A DNA stretch of 64,000 nucleotides, taken from positions 372,001 through 436,000 of the forward strand of contig CAVYYW010000014.1 of the NCBI GenBank assembly GCA_963772845.1, in the 5' to 3' direction. This stretch comes from CAVYYW01 sp963772845 (GTDB lineage Bacteria > Bacillota > Bacilli > Bacillales > Sporolactobacillaceae). This document shows, piece after piece, positions 1 to 9,116 of this stretch. Under the pieces are notes generated by a model that saw only the letters and a list, made by a program, of their open reading frames with translations, was not told the origin of the DNA and searched no databases. Numbering within the stretch: position 1 is the first letter of the stretch; every line of letters starts with the position of its first letter. The position numbers and the translations under genes were made by a program.

Positions 1-1017
1 GTATTAGCTCTGCTTGCCATTATACTGCTGGCAGTAAAGATTCTTCCGGTTTTTGCAATTGTTTTTCAAGGGCTCATTGCCCTCTGCTTTCCTTTCTTTA
101 TCGCACTGATCCTGACGTACGTTTTTCATCCTATCATTGAAATGCTGGTCAGGATAAAAATTCCAAGAGGACTTTCAATATTCATTCTGTTTATCGTTTT
201 AATTGCTCTTGCGGGCTTTTTGATTTTCCGGTTCGCGCCGCTGCTTTCGCATCAATGGCAAGACCTAAACAAGCAGCTGCCGCATTATCAGGAAATGGTT
301 AAAGACGGAAAACAGCACGTATATGATACAACCCCTGAACTGACGCACGATCACATTAGCAGACTGGAAGCAGAGCTACATACACTAATGAACCAGATTC
401 TCAGTAAAATCATTGAGTCAGTGAAGTGGCTTCTGGAATCACTCATCAGTTTGTTGATCATTCCATTTCTTTGTTTTTATTTTCTAAAGGATTATCCAAA
501 AATGGAAAAGCGGCTGCTCGGTAAACTCTCGGATAAAAAAAGAGAGGTTGGAGAGGCATTTATTCAAGAGCTTGATCGGACATTAGGTCATTTTTTGAGA
601 GGGCAGTTTTATGTCAGTTTATTTCTTGCTATCCTGTCGTTTTTCGGCTTAACACTTATTCATTGCCCGAGTCCGGCATTTTTAAGTGTATTAATTGGCG
701 TAACGGACTTTATTCCTTATTTTGGTCCATTTCTCGCAGCGATACCGGTGTTTATGCTGGCAGGGACACAATCTATGCAAACGGCGATCTTCGCCTTGCT
801 AATCATGATCATTCTCCAATTAATTGAAGGAAATGTTCTCAGTCCTTTAATTATGGGGAAAAGCTTATCGATTCATCCGCTCTGGATTATAACGGTTCTA
901 TTTATAAGCGGAGAAATAGCTGGTGTGATCGGCATGCTGTTTGCGGTACCTTTGTTTATTATCTTCCGTTCAATATTTAAGTACTATAAACCCTTTATTC
1001 ATTCAGAAGGGAATTGA
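1..1017 (+). CDS. yrrI: AI-2E family transporter (YrrI-like), 5' partial
   Basis: The frame is open from base 1, so the start lies outside the window; an internal ATG at 142 is not the true start. The product is a polytopic membrane protein: hydrophobic helices at the N-terminus, a soluble central segment (about window residues 85-165, charged, with QDLNKQLPHY), then several helices including a glycine-rich DFIPYFGPF motif typical of the AI-2E/PerM permease family. Members export or exchange small solutes; the substrate of this one cannot be told from sequence. It precedes alaS as in B. subtilis. The stop codon overlaps the -35 box of the alaS promoter. The family call is firm, the substrate unknown. 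Confidence 0.9.
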   Translation, partial: VLALLAIILLAVKILPVFAIVFQGLIALCFPFFIALILTYVFHPIIEMLVRIKIPRGLSIFILFIVLIALAGFLIFRFAPLLSHQWQDLNKQLPHYQEMVKDGKQHVYDTTPELTHDHISRLEAELHTLMNQILSKIIESVKWLLESLISLLIIPFLCFYFLKDYPKMEKRLLGKLSDKKREVGEAFIQELDRTLGHFLRGQFYVSLFLAILSFFGLTLIHCPSPAFLSVLIGVTDFIPYFGPFLAAIPVFMLAGTQSMQTAIFALLIMIILQLIEGNVLSPLIMGKSLSIHPLWIITVLFISGEIAGVIGMLFAVPLFIIFRSIFKYYKPFIHSEGN

Positions 1018-1043
1018 CAAAAGAAAGAGTCACTGGCTATAAT
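1014..1043 (+). promoter_or_regulatory. SigA-type promoter of alaS
   Basis: TTGACA at 1014-1019 and TATAAT at 1038-1043 are both perfect consensus hexamers with an 18-bp spacer. The -35 box overlaps the yrrI stop codon (1015-1017). Transcription would start near 1050 and run into the T-box leader. Confidence 0.85.
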
Positions 1044-1084
1044 AGCTTCATAAATAGTTATGACTAAAATGATAATACTTTGAC

Positions 1085-1301
1085 AGAGATGGATGGCATG
1101 GACCGGTTATTTAGAGAGGGATCTTCTTGGCTGAAAAAGATTCTTAACAGGATTGGCATCTGCTCCTCTGGAGTGCGAGCAAAAACTTGCCGGTGTGAAC
1201 CGTTATGATCTTTTTTAAGGTGATTGCCGATCGAGGCAATAACTAGGGTGGTACCGCGAGATCAGCTCTCGTCCCTTTATTGGGATGAGGGCTTTTTTGT
1301 A
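1085..1301 (+). promoter_or_regulatory. T-box riboswitch leader of alaS with terminator
   Basis: The conserved T-box sequence AGGGTGGTACCGCG lies at 1245-1258. It is followed by a hairpin, CTCTCGTCCC paired with GGGATGAGGG (1265-1291), and a T run, which is the terminator. Upstream about 160 nt can form the long stem I and stem III of a T-box. An alanine codon GCT at 1162-1164 is a plausible specifier, but I have not folded the RNA. In this class, uncharged tRNA(Ala) binding the specifier and T-box sequence would stabilise the antiterminator and allow alaS transcription. Confidence 0.93.
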
Positions 1302-1334
1302 TTCAAAATAAGAAGCTGCAAAGGGAGGATTAAG

Positions 1335-3971
1335 ATGAAAACATTATCATCGAAAGAAGTCAGACAGATGTTTTTAGACTTTTTTAAAGAAAAAAATCAT
1401 AAGGTTGAACCCAGCGCGTCTCTGGTCCCTGTAGAGGATCCTTCGTTACTGTGGATAAACAGCGGAGTCGCCACGTTAAAAAAATATTTTGACGGCAGAG
1501 TGGTACCGGAGAATCCAAGAATTGTTAATGCCCAAAAAGCGATTCGTACCAATGATATCGAGAATGTAGGCTATACACATCGCCATCACACGTTTTTTGA
1601 AATGCTTGGGAACTTCTCGATCGGGGATTATTTCAAAAAAGAAGCGATCTTATGGGCATGGGAATTTCTTACAAGCCCGGACTGGATCGGATTTGATCCT
1701 GAAAAACTTGCTGTGACCATTCATCCTGAGGATGACGAAGCTTATGATATTTGGCACAATCAAGTGGGTTTGCCCGACAAACGGATCATCCGTCTTGAAG
1801 AAAATTTTTGGGATATTGGTGAAGGACCAAGCGGCCCGAACACGGAAATTTTTTATGACCAGGGAGAAAGCTACGGAAATGATCTCGATGACCCTGAAAT
1901 GTATCCTGGCGGGGAAAACGAACGTCATCTGGAAATTTGGAATCTCGTGTTTTCTCAATTTAACCATAATCCTGATGGGAGCTATACACCGCTTCCAAGC
2001 AAAAATATTGATACAGGCATGGGACTTGAACGGATGGTTAAAATCATCCAAAATGGCAGAACGAATTTTGATACAGATCTCTTTCTGCCAGTTATCAAGA
2101 GAATTGAAGAGCTATCAGGTGAAAGCTATGGCAAAACAGCAGAAAAGGATACGGCTTTTAAGGTTATAGCTGACCATGTCCGTTCCGTAACCTTTGCCAT
2201 TTCAGACGGCGCAATGCCATCAAATGAAGGCAGGGGTTATGTGCTGCGCAGACTGATCCGACGTGCTGTCAGATTCGCAATGGAACTGGGTCTTGAACGG
2301 CCATTCATTTATGAGCTTGTTCCTCTGGTGGAAAGTAATATGAAAGAATTCTACACTGAACTTTCAAAGAATGTGCCTTTTGTCCAGAAAGTCATAAAAA
2401 ATGAAGAAGAACGTTTTCATGAAACAATACACGAAGGATTAGCAATCCTTAAAGAGATTATTAAAAAAGCTAAAGCTTCAGATAAAACGGTGATAAGCGG
2501 CGAAGATGCTTTCAAATTATATGATACATTCGGCTTTCCTGTTGAGTTGACAGAAGAATATGCAGCAAAAGAAGGGCTCGCAGTGGATCAGTCAGCCTTT
2601 GAACAGGCTCTTGAAGCACAAAGAAGCCGTGCAAGAGCAGCCCGTCAAACAACAGGGTCTATGCAGGTTCAAAATGACACCTTAAGCCGTATCAATGCAG
2701 AAAGTGAATTTGTTGGCTACACTGAAAAAACCATTGAATCTAAGATTACTGCCATTGTTGCAGGTGAAGAAATTGTAGATATGGCGAAAGAAGGAGACGA
2801 GATTCATCTTTTCCTTGATCAGACACCTTTCTATGCAGAAAGCGGCGGACAAGTATCCGATAAAGGTGTCCTGGTAAATGAAAATGCCAGAGTGGTGGTA
2901 AAGGATGTTAAGAAAGCACCAAAAGGTCAAAATATGCATCTTGCGATTGTAGAAAGCGGTCACGTAAGAAAAGGCGATATATTTAAAGCAGAAATCTTTG
3001 GAGAACGTCGGTCATCAACAGAAAAAAATCATACCGCCACTCATTTGCTTCATCAGGCTTTAAAAGATACGCTCGGGACACATGTGAACCAAGCAGGATC
3101 ATTGGTTTCTCCTGACCGTCTTCGTTTTGACTTTACTCACTTCGGTCAAGTAACCGAAGAAGAATTAAAAACCATTGAGAATACGGTAAATGAAAAGATA
3201 TGGGAGAATATTCAGGTGCTTATCATGGAAAAACCGATCGCTGAAGCGAAACAGATGGGCGCAATGGCTCTTTTCGGCGAGAAGTATGGCGATATTGTGA
3301 GAGTCGTCGAGATAGGTGACTACAGTCTTGAGTTGTGCGGCGGCTGTCATGTGAAGCGAACCTCCGAGATTGGCTTGTTTAAAATCGTCTCAGAATCCGG
3401 AATTGGGGCTGGCACACGACGGATAGAGGCCGTGACAGGCAAAGCTGCATTTGAGCGGCTTAACCAATTTATGAGCCAGCTTGAAGAGATGGCTGGTCAG
3501 CTGAAAAGTTCAGTCGGCATGTTACCTGAAAAGTTAGATTCGCTGCTTCAACAGCTCAAAACCCTTGAAAAAGAAAATGAATCACTTCAAACGAAGCTTG
3601 GGCAGGCAGAAGCTGATGATATTAAAAGCTCTGCAGACTCGGTCAATAACGTAACAGTTCTTGCCAAGAAAGTGGAAGCCGGGGACATGAATCAGCTCAG
3701 AACAATGATTGACCAATTAAAACAAAGCTTCTCATCAGCGGTGATAGTCCTTGCAAGTGTTAATGATGGAAAAGTAAATTTAGCAGCAGCGGTCACAAAA
3801 GATTTAAATCAGCGTGGCTTTCACGCAGGGAAACTTATAAAAGAAGTAGCTACCCGCTGCGGCGGCGGTGGCGGAGGACGTCCGGACATGGCACAAGCTG
3901 GCGGTAAGAACCCTGGCCAGGTCCCTGAAGCTTTATCCTATGTTAAGGAATATGTTGCGCAAAATAGTTAA
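1335..3971 (+). CDS. alaS: Alanine--tRNA ligase
   Basis: Cytoplasmic class II synthetase charging tRNA(Ala), 878 aa, the usual family length. The N-terminal catalytic domain carries HRHHTFFEMLGNFSIGDYF. The editing domain has the zinc/active-site HTATH (H566, H570) and CGGCH (C668, C671, H672), which removes mischarged Ser and Gly. A coiled coil (about 700-760) and a DHHA1 domain with the glycine-rich CGGGGGGRPDMAQAGG close the protein. The ATG at 1335 is chosen because AAGGGAGG at 1321-1328 precedes it; the frame is open further upstream only through the T-box leader. It is controlled by the leader just upstream. Confidence 0.98.
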   Translation: MKTLSSKEVRQMFLDFFKEKNHKVEPSASLVPVEDPSLLWINSGVATLKKYFDGRVVPENPRIVNAQKAIRTNDIENVGYTHRHHTFFEMLGNFSIGDYFKKEAILWAWEFLTSPDWIGFDPEKLAVTIHPEDDEAYDIWHNQVGLPDKRIIRLEENFWDIGEGPSGPNTEIFYDQGESYGNDLDDPEMYPGGENERHLEIWNLVFSQFNHNPDGSYTPLPSKNIDTGMGLERMVKIIQNGRTNFDTDLFLPVIKRIEELSGESYGKTAEKDTAFKVIADHVRSVTFAISDGAMPSNEGRGYVLRRLIRRAVRFAMELGLERPFIYELVPLVESNMKEFYTELSKNVPFVQKVIKNEEERFHETIHEGLAILKEIIKKAKASDKTVISGEDAFKLYDTFGFPVELTEEYAAKEGLAVDQSAFEQALEAQRSRARAARQTTGSMQVQNDTLSRINAESEFVGYTEKTIESKITAIVAGEEIVDMAKEGDEIHLFLDQTPFYAESGGQVSDKGVLVNENARVVVKDVKKAPKGQNMHLAIVESGHVRKGDIFKAEIFGERRSSTEKNHTATHLLHQALKDTLGTHVNQAGSLVSPDRLRFDFTHFGQVTEEELKTIENTVNEKIWENIQVLIMEKPIAEAKQMGAMALFGEKYGDIVRVVEIGDYSLELCGGCHVKRTSEIGLFKIVSESGIGAGTRRIEAVTGKAAFERLNQFMSQLEEMAGQLKSSVGMLPEKLDSLLQQLKTLEKENESLQTKLGQAEADDIKSSADSVNNVTVLAKKVEAGDMNQLRTMIDQLKQSFSSAVIVLASVNDGKVNLAAAVTKDLNQRGFHAGKLIKEVATRCGGGGGGRPDMAQAGGKNPGQVPEALSYVKEYVAQNS

Positions 3972-4051
3972 ATAATTTTTGGTGTTTTGCATTTAAGACG
4001 AGCCAAATCGAAGCATTGCGGTTATACTGGAAAAGAGAGGGGCTTGATCAA

Positions 4052-4315
4052 ATGGATAAAACAATGAAGTTCAGTTTTAATGATGAGCCTGAAAAGAGCG
4101 GGGCAAGGGATGTCTTGTTTAAAGTTTACAATGCTTTACAAGATAAAGGCTACAATCCAATCAACCAGATTGTCGGTTACTTACTTTCCGGCGATCCGGC
4201 TTATATTCCCAGACATCAAGATGCGCGGAATATTATCCGCCGCATTGAAAGAGACGAAATCATTGAAGAACTGGTCACTTCATATTTAAAAGAGAGTGAT
4301 GAAGAGCATTCATGA
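4052..4315 (+). CDS. yrzL: IreB family regulatory phosphoprotein (YrzL, DUF965)
   Basis: An 87-residue soluble protein matching the IreB/YrzL family, which is nearly always encoded between alaS and ruvX. In Enterococcus faecalis IreB is a small phosphoprotein acting with the IreK Ser/Thr kinase in cephalosporin tolerance; the role in this organism is inferred only. The sequence has NPINQIVGYLLSGDPAYIPR, the family signature. The start ATG at 4052 follows AGAGAGGGG at 4034-4042. Its stop overlaps the ruvX start in an ATGA, indicating translational coupling. Confidence 0.92.
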   Translation: MDKTMKFSFNDEPEKSGARDVLFKVYNALQDKGYNPINQIVGYLLSGDPAYIPRHQDARNIIRRIERDEIIEELVTSYLKESDEEHS

Positions 4316-4734
4316 GATTGATGGGACTAGATTACGGAACACGGACTGTGGGGGTTGCTATCAGTGACCTGCTCGGCATGACAGCTCAGGGAATTGAAAC
4401 AATTGAATACAAAGAGCATACCCAGCACAGGATATATGAGAGACTGAATGTGTTGATTCAGGAATACGAAATTGATAAAATTGTCGTCGGTATGCCTAAG
4501 CATATGAATGGGGATATCGGTGAAAGAGGCAAAGCCAGTCAGAAATTCGGCGGAAGGCTGGAACGTAAATTTAAACTGCCTGTCGTATATTATGATGAGA
4601 GACTCACCACTGTTTCAGCAGAAAGAGTTCTTTTGCAAGCCGATGTCAGCCGAAAAAAAAGAAAAAAAGTGATTGATAAGATAGCTGCGGTTTTTATTCT
4701 GCAAGGCTATCTCGATCAAAATGGAGGAATTTAA
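4312..4734 (+). CDS. ruvX: Putative Holliday junction resolvase RuvX/YqgF (YrrK)
   Basis: A 140-residue RNase H-fold protein. The N-terminal GLDYGTRTVGVA carries the first catalytic Asp (D6), and a later YDERLTT carries the second acidic motif. In E. coli YqgF acts in 16S rRNA 5' processing and related proteins cleave Holliday junctions, so the precise substrate is uncertain. The start overlaps the yrzL stop (ATGA at 4312-4315). The next gene begins directly after the stop, so yrzL-ruvX-yrzB form one operon. Confidence 0.93.
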   Translation: MRLMGLDYGTRTVGVAISDLLGMTAQGIETIEYKEHTQHRIYERLNVLIQEYEIDKIVVGMPKHMNGDIGERGKASQKFGGRLERKFKLPVVYYDERLTTVSAERVLLQADVSRKKRKKVIDKIAAVFILQGYLDQNGGI

Positions 4735-5025
4735 ATGAGCCAAGAAGAACAAGAACGCATTATCATTCCAGATGAGAATGGTGAAGAACATTTATTTGAT
4801 ATTTTATTTACTTTTGACGTTGAAGAAAGCGATCGTTCTTATATGGTTGTATCGCCTGTTGAAGGCTCCGAGGATCAAGAAGATGACGAGGAGGCCCAGG
4901 AAGTATTCGGTTTTCGTTATGAAGATAAAGAAGGTGAATTCAACCTTTTTGAAATCGATACTGAAGAAGAATGGGATCTTGTTGAAGAAATGTTCAACAC
5001 TTTCGTTGAAGACAACAGCCTGTAA
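4735..5025 (+). CDS. yrzB: DUF1292 protein YrzB
   Basis: A 96-residue, very acidic cytoplasmic protein rich in Glu and Asp (for example EDQEDDEEAQEVFGF). It matches the DUF1292 family, commonly encoded after yrzL-ruvX in Firmicutes. No enzyme motif, signal peptide or membrane segment is present and the function is unknown. It starts at the base after the ruvX stop, with GGAGG inside the end of ruvX as ribosome binding site. A terminator follows. Confidence 0.9.
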   Translation: MSQEEQERIIIPDENGEEHLFDILFTFDVEESDRSYMVVSPVEGSEDQEDDEEAQEVFGFRYEDKEGEFNLFEIDTEEEWDLVEEMFNTFVEDNSL

Positions 5026-5039
5026 CACTGTTCATGAAA

Positions 5040-5068
5040 GCCTGCTCATTCATTGAGCAGGCTTTTTT
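5040..5068 (+). terminator. Rho-independent terminator after yrzB
   Basis: GCCTGCTCA pairs with TGAGCAGGC (5040-5062), followed by six T. Confidence 0.92.
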
Positions 5069-5149
5069 GTGCTTTTCAAAAGGGGACTTCTATAGGTTTG
5101 CAGTGGCTGATAATGGTACTTCGCTGCTCGCAAATTGCAGCGACAAATG

Positions 5150-5177
5150 CTGACAATTTTATTTGTTAGTGTATAAT
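5150..5177 (+). promoter_or_regulatory. SigA-type promoter of mltG
   Basis: CTGACA at 5150-5155 and TATAAT at 5172-5177, 16-bp spacer, 31 bp upstream of the GTG start of mltG. A small inverted repeat CGCTGC/GCAGCG (5122-5142) lies just upstream. Confidence 0.7.
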
Positions 5178-5207
5178 GGACTAGGAACTTTGAAAGGGGA
5201 AAAGAAC

Positions 5208-6318
5208 GTGTCACAAAACGATGCCTTTGGTCAATCAAAACCTAAACGAAAAAGGACAGGTTTGCGGGTGCTCACGGTCATTCTACTGCTGATCGTTATT
5301 ATCGGGATCGCTGGTTATTTTTATCTTAAGCACGCTGTTGAACCCGTGAATCCAGGCAGCACTAAAAAAATAACGGTTGTCATTCCATCCGGTGCCTCTG
5401 TCACGAAAATTGGACAAATACTTGAAAAAAAAGACTTGATTCGTCAAGCAATATTTTTTAAAGTTTATGCTAAATGGAAAAATGAGTCAGGATTTAAGGC
5501 AGGAACGTACCTCATGTCACCTTCTATGACAATGCAGAAGATGATGAAGGATATGGAGGCAGGAAAGCAAAGTCCGGCCATCACTTTAAGCATTCCGGAA
5601 GGGTATTGGGTTAAAGACATTGCGCATCGTCTTTCTCAAAAGACCTCTCTTAAAGAAGCGGATATACTTAAGAAAATGAAAGACAGACAGTATATAAAGA
5701 CCCACTTCATGTCACACTATGATTTTTTGAAACCGGAAATTCTAAACAGCAATATTAAATATCCTTTAGAAGGTTATTTATTTCCTGCGACCTATCAATT
5801 CTATAAAAAAAATCCTGGTCTTAGATGATATTATTAATAAAATGCTCTCAAAGACGCAGACCGTACTTAATCAGCATAAAAAGGAATTAAGCGGGAGTCC
5901 TTTGCCTTCTTTGCATCAAAAAATAACGATGGCATCCCTGCTTGAGGATGAGGCCCCGTCTGCAGAGGCAAGAAAAAAAATTGCAGGGGTTTTTTACAAT
6001 CGTCTTAAAAAGGGGATGCGTCTCCAAACCGATCCAACGGTTGCTTACGCGAAGCAGGAACACCTTTACAAAACGTATTATAAAGATTTGAAAATAGACT
6101 CTCCATATAATACTTACATGATTAAAGGCCTCCCTGTCGGACCCATTGATAATCCAGGAGAAAGTGCAATTGCCGCTGCTTTAAATCCGGCAAAAACAGA
6201 TGCCCTCTACTTTTATGCCCGTCCGAATGGAGAAATTATTTACTCAAAAACTTATGCTGAGCACAAGGCAGTTGTCAACAAGTATAAAGGTGAATGGGAT
6301 AAGAAAACAAAAAAATAA
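5208..6318 (+). CDS. mltG: Endolytic murein transglycosylase MltG (YrrL), frameshifted
   Basis: Membrane-anchored lytic transglycosylase of the YceG/MltG family that cleaves nascent peptidoglycan glycan strands. It has a cytoplasmic Lys/Arg-rich N-terminus, one transmembrane helix (about residues 20-40), a LysM-like region, and a catalytic domain with LLEDEAP (catalytic Glu) and RLQTDPTVAY. The reading frame breaks: the first frame stops at 5828 and the rest reads in the +1 frame to 6318. Skipping one base after CTT at 5820-5822 gives a continuous protein of about 369 aa through the conserved FYKKNPGL-DDIINKML. The GTG start at 5208 follows AAAGGGGA. An 8-A run (5805-5812) lies nearby and is an alternative error site. 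Confidence 0.9.
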
Positions 6319-6346
6319 ATTATTCAAGCGTAAAAAGAGGGATGAA

Positions 6347-6991
6347 ATGAATTATGATATAATCTCGCAATACACAGCTTCTTTTGACAAAGAAACGCAT
6401 CCGCTGTTCATGAAGATAGAGGAAGACGCAAGGGCGCGGCAGATTCCAATCATTCAAAAAAACGGTCTTCAATTTATAGAATTTCTCATGCGTTCGCACA
6501 AACCAGCTTCGGTACTTGAAATTGGTACAGCTGTCGGGTATTCAGCGTCAAAGATGGCTGCCGCAGAACCCTCGTCGACTATTGTGACGATTGAGAGGGA
6601 TGCTGATCTTGCAGAAGAGGCAAGGTCGAATATTCGTTCCTTAGGATTTTCTGATCGGATAAGCGTTGTCCAAAAAGACGCTTTGGAACTGAAGGGCGAT
6701 GAATGGGAAAATACGGACGGATTTGATATGATATTTATTGATGCAGCAAAAGGTCAATATCGCCGTTTTTTTGAAAATTTCAGTCCTTATTTAAAGGATA
6801 ATGGGATCATTCTCTCAGATAATATTTTATTTAGAGGATTTGCCGCTGAATGGCGGGATATGGACAACAAAAGACTCGCCAACATCGCGCGAAAAGTAGA
6901 TGGTTATAACGAATGGCTTAAGCAGCAGGAAGCGTATGACACGATTTTCTTAACAATTGGCGACGGACTCGCCCTAAGCAGAAAAAAGTAA
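6347..6991 (+). CDS. trmR: tRNA 5-hydroxyuridine O-methyltransferase TrmR (YrrM)
   Basis: A 214-residue SAM-dependent O-methyltransferase of the catechol-O-methyltransferase-like family. The SAM-binding motif is VLEIGTAVGYSAS and the metal/substrate motif is DMIFIDAAKGQY. In B. subtilis the orthologue YrrM (TrmR) methylates 5-hydroxyuridine at tRNA position 34 to 5-methoxyuridine. The start ATG at 6347 follows AAAAAGAGGG; the frame continues upstream inside mltG, but that part is not conserved. The neighbours yrrN/yrrO, which help make the hydroxyuridine in B. subtilis, are absent here. Confidence 0.85.
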   Translation: MNYDIISQYTASFDKETHPLFMKIEEDARARQIPIIQKNGLQFIEFLMRSHKPASVLEIGTAVGYSASKMAAAEPSSTIVTIERDADLAEEARSNIRSLGFSDRISVVQKDALELKGDEWENTDGFDMIFIDAAKGQYRRFFENFSPYLKDNGIILSDNILFRGFAAEWRDMDNKRLANIARKVDGYNEWLKQQEAYDTIFLTIGDGLALSRKK

Positions 6992-7073
6992 CATGTTTCA
7001 CTGCCAAGAAGATCTCGAGTGTGAGCGAAAATTTTCAAAGGAAAGAAAACATAGGTAAGAAAGGGTTAGGATC

Positions 7074-7712
7074 ATGAGCAAAAAACCAATTATTATCGGT
7101 GTGGCAGGCGGATCAGGCTCAGGGAAAACAACGGTCGCTAAGGAAATATACCGAAGCTTCCCGAATCAGTCCATTGCAGTGATTGAACAGGATGCCTACT
7201 ACAAATCGCAGGAAGAAAAAACAATGGAAGAGCGGCTTTCAACAAATTACGATCATCCTTTCGCATTCGATAATGATCTTTTAATTAAACATTTAAAAAA
7301 ATTGATGCAATTTGAGGAAATTGAGAAGCCCGTCTATGACTATACAGTTCATACGAGATCTGATAAAATTGTTCCTGTTGAACCAAAAGATGTCATCATC
7401 CTTGAAGGGTTTATGATATTAGAGGATGAACGTCTTCGGAACATGATGGATATTAAAGTTTTTGTGGATACGGACTCAGACTTAAGGATTATAAGAAGAT
7501 TGCTGCGTGATACAAATGAACGGGGCAGGACGGTTGAATCTGTAATAAATCAGTACATTACCGTCGTGAGACCCATGCATCTCCAATTTGTTGAGCCCAC
7601 TAAAAGGTATGCTGATCTCATTATTCCTGAAGGCGGTCAAAACGCAGTGGCGATCGATCTGATGGTTACCAAGATCCAGTCTGTTCTTAATGCTTCAAAA
7701 AGTTTCGCGTAA
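7074..7712 (+). CDS. udk: Uridine kinase
   Basis: Cytoplasmic kinase phosphorylating uridine and cytidine in pyrimidine salvage, 212 aa, normal length. The P-loop is GVAGGSGSGKTT (residues 8-19), and EQDAYYKS and YDHPFAFD are the family substrate motifs. The start has AAAGGGTTAGG upstream. It sits between trmR and greA as in B. subtilis, minus yrrN/yrrO. Confidence 0.97.
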   Translation: MSKKPIIIGVAGGSGSGKTTVAKEIYRSFPNQSIAVIEQDAYYKSQEEKTMEERLSTNYDHPFAFDNDLLIKHLKKLMQFEEIEKPVYDYTVHTRSDKIVPVEPKDVIILEGFMILEDERLRNMMDIKVFVDTDSDLRIIRRLLRDTNERGRTVESVINQYITVVRPMHLQFVEPTKRYADLIIPEGGQNAVAIDLMVTKIQSVLNASKSFA

Positions 7713-7783
7713 TAATTTACTTTCAAGGGTCATATTGACCTTGTTTAGTCATACTATTAGATAAGTAAAAGGGAGTGGGCAAC

Positions 7784-8257
7784 ATGTCTGAAGAAAAAAA
7801 ACATTATATGACGGAAGAAGGCAAACAAAAGCTCGAGCATGAATTGGAGCATTTGAAAATAGAGAAGCGCAAAGAAGTTGTCGAGCGGATAAAAATTGCA
7901 CGAAGCTTCGGTGATCTCTCTGAGAACTCTGAGTATGATGCAGCGAAGGACGAGCAGGCCTTTGTTGAAGCCCGTATTTCTCAGCTAGAAGTTATGGTAA
8001 GAAATGCAGTTATTATTGAAGATGACGAGTCCACTGACGTCGTGAAGATCGGTAAATCCGTTACTTTTCAAGAGCTTCCTGATGGTGATGAAGAGACATA
8101 CATGATCGTGGGTAGCGCTGAATCAGACCCCTTCGACGGTAAAATTTCAAATGACTCACCTATGGCAAGGAGCTTGATCGGGCTTTCTGTGGGGGAAGAA
8201 GTTTCTGTTTCCACCCCGGGCGGAGATATTCGTGTGAAAATCACAAAAGTTAAATAA
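7784..8257 (+). CDS. greA: Transcription elongation factor GreA
   Basis: A 157-residue Gre factor that binds the RNA polymerase secondary channel and stimulates cleavage of backtracked transcripts. The N-terminal coiled coil has the tip motif DLSENSEYDAAK with its acidic residues, and the C-terminal FKBP-like domain begins near residue 80. ATG 7784 is preferred over the in-frame GTG at 7775 because GGGAGTG (7771-7777) would overlap the latter. Confidence 0.97.
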   Translation: MSEEKKHYMTEEGKQKLEHELEHLKIEKRKEVVERIKIARSFGDLSENSEYDAAKDEQAFVEARISQLEVMVRNAVIIEDDESTDVVKIGKSVTFQELPDGDEETYMIVGSAESDPFDGKISNDSPMARSLIGLSVGEEVSVSTPGGDIRVKITKVK

Positions 8258-8281
8258 TAATTCTGAATTCTGGATAGCGAT

Positions 8282-8313
8282 AACTCCCTTGTTCCTGCAG
8301 CATGGGAGTTTTA
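8282..8313 (+). terminator. Weak terminator after greA
   Basis: AACTCCC (8282-8288) pairs with GGGAGTT (8304-8310) across a 15-nt loop, followed by a short T-rich stretch. Confidence 0.45.
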
Positions 8314-8439
8314 TCGATTAATTAGTCTGTCTTACTAAATTGTTATTTTAAATTTAATGGGACATAAAAAATCAAACAAAACGAAAACTTAAATGTTATA
8401 ATATAAAAAAATTTCATAGTTTGAAGGAGGACAATCATT

Positions 8440-9111
8440 TTGGCACCTTCACGATATTCACGAAACAAAAAAAAGGGTGACAAAGTCCTTAATTGGGCAA
8501 TCGGTGTTGTCTCTGTTCTTATATTGGTTATTGGAGGGATTATTTTAGTTTCTTTGTTGAAATCTCCAGACCATCAGAGCGCAGATCAGTCACAACAAGA
8601 ACAGCAATCATCTAAACAGGCAAGTGCAAATCAAAAGTCATCTTCCAAGCAGGACAAGTCATCTGATAAAAACAAGAGTGATTCAAACAGCAGTAATGAA
8701 GCATCCAATTCAGATTCAGCATCATCAGATGGTTCACAGAGCAATAATGATTCACAAAGTAATAATGATTCCCAGCAAAAGTCCGATTCTAAGAAGAGCA
8801 AGGATTCACAAGATAAGACGGATGCAAATAGCGGACAGTCAGATGGAGCAACGAAAGAAGACGTTCCTGACAGTGATCATCATGCCTCTTATGATAAAGG
8901 ATCAGCAGACTGGAATGCTCAGGTAGCGGCGCTTTCAGCTGCTACAGGTATCAAAAAAAATAACATGATTATTTACTGGCTCGGGAATGGCGGAGACCCA
9001 AACAGTTCTATTGGCAGAGTCAGTTCGAAAGATAAACCAAACGGTAAATACGTGGTTAAGCTTGTCTATCAGGATCAAGAGTGGCAGGCATCAAATGTTC
9101 AAAAACCTTAA
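8440..9111 (+). CDS. yrrS: YrrS family protein (DUF1510)
   Basis: A 223-residue single-pass membrane protein: short basic N-terminus, one transmembrane helix (about residues 18-42), a long Ser/Asn/Asp/Lys-rich low-complexity linker (about 50-145) and a conserved C-terminal DUF1510 domain with AALSAATGIKKNNMIIYWLGN. The linker holds short repeats of SQSNND. The TTG start at 8440 is supported by GAAGGAGG at 8423-8430, and TATAAT lies at 8397-8402. In B. subtilis yrrS is linked to pbpI; here pbpI is absent and the gene is monocistronic, closed by a strong terminator. The biochemical function is unknown. Confidence 0.88.
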   Translation: MAPSRYSRNKKKGDKVLNWAIGVVSVLILVIGGIILVSLLKSPDHQSADQSQQEQQSSKQASANQKSSSKQDKSSDKNKSDSNSSNEASNSDSASSDGSQSNNDSQSNNDSQQKSDSKKSKDSQDKTDANSGQSDGATKEDVPDSDHHASYDKGSADWNAQVAALSAATGIKKNNMIIYWLGNGGDPNSSIGRVSSKDKPNGKYVVKLVYQDQEWQASNVQKP

Positions 9112-9116
9112 TAAAA

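Noticed and set aside
1224..1334. N-terminal extension of alaS by 37 residues
   Set aside because: The extension is the translated T-box and terminator; the true start at 1335 has its own ribosome binding site and homologue length.
5163..5828. mltG as two separate genes
   Set aside because: The two parts make one MltG domain without gap; the second has no ribosome binding site.
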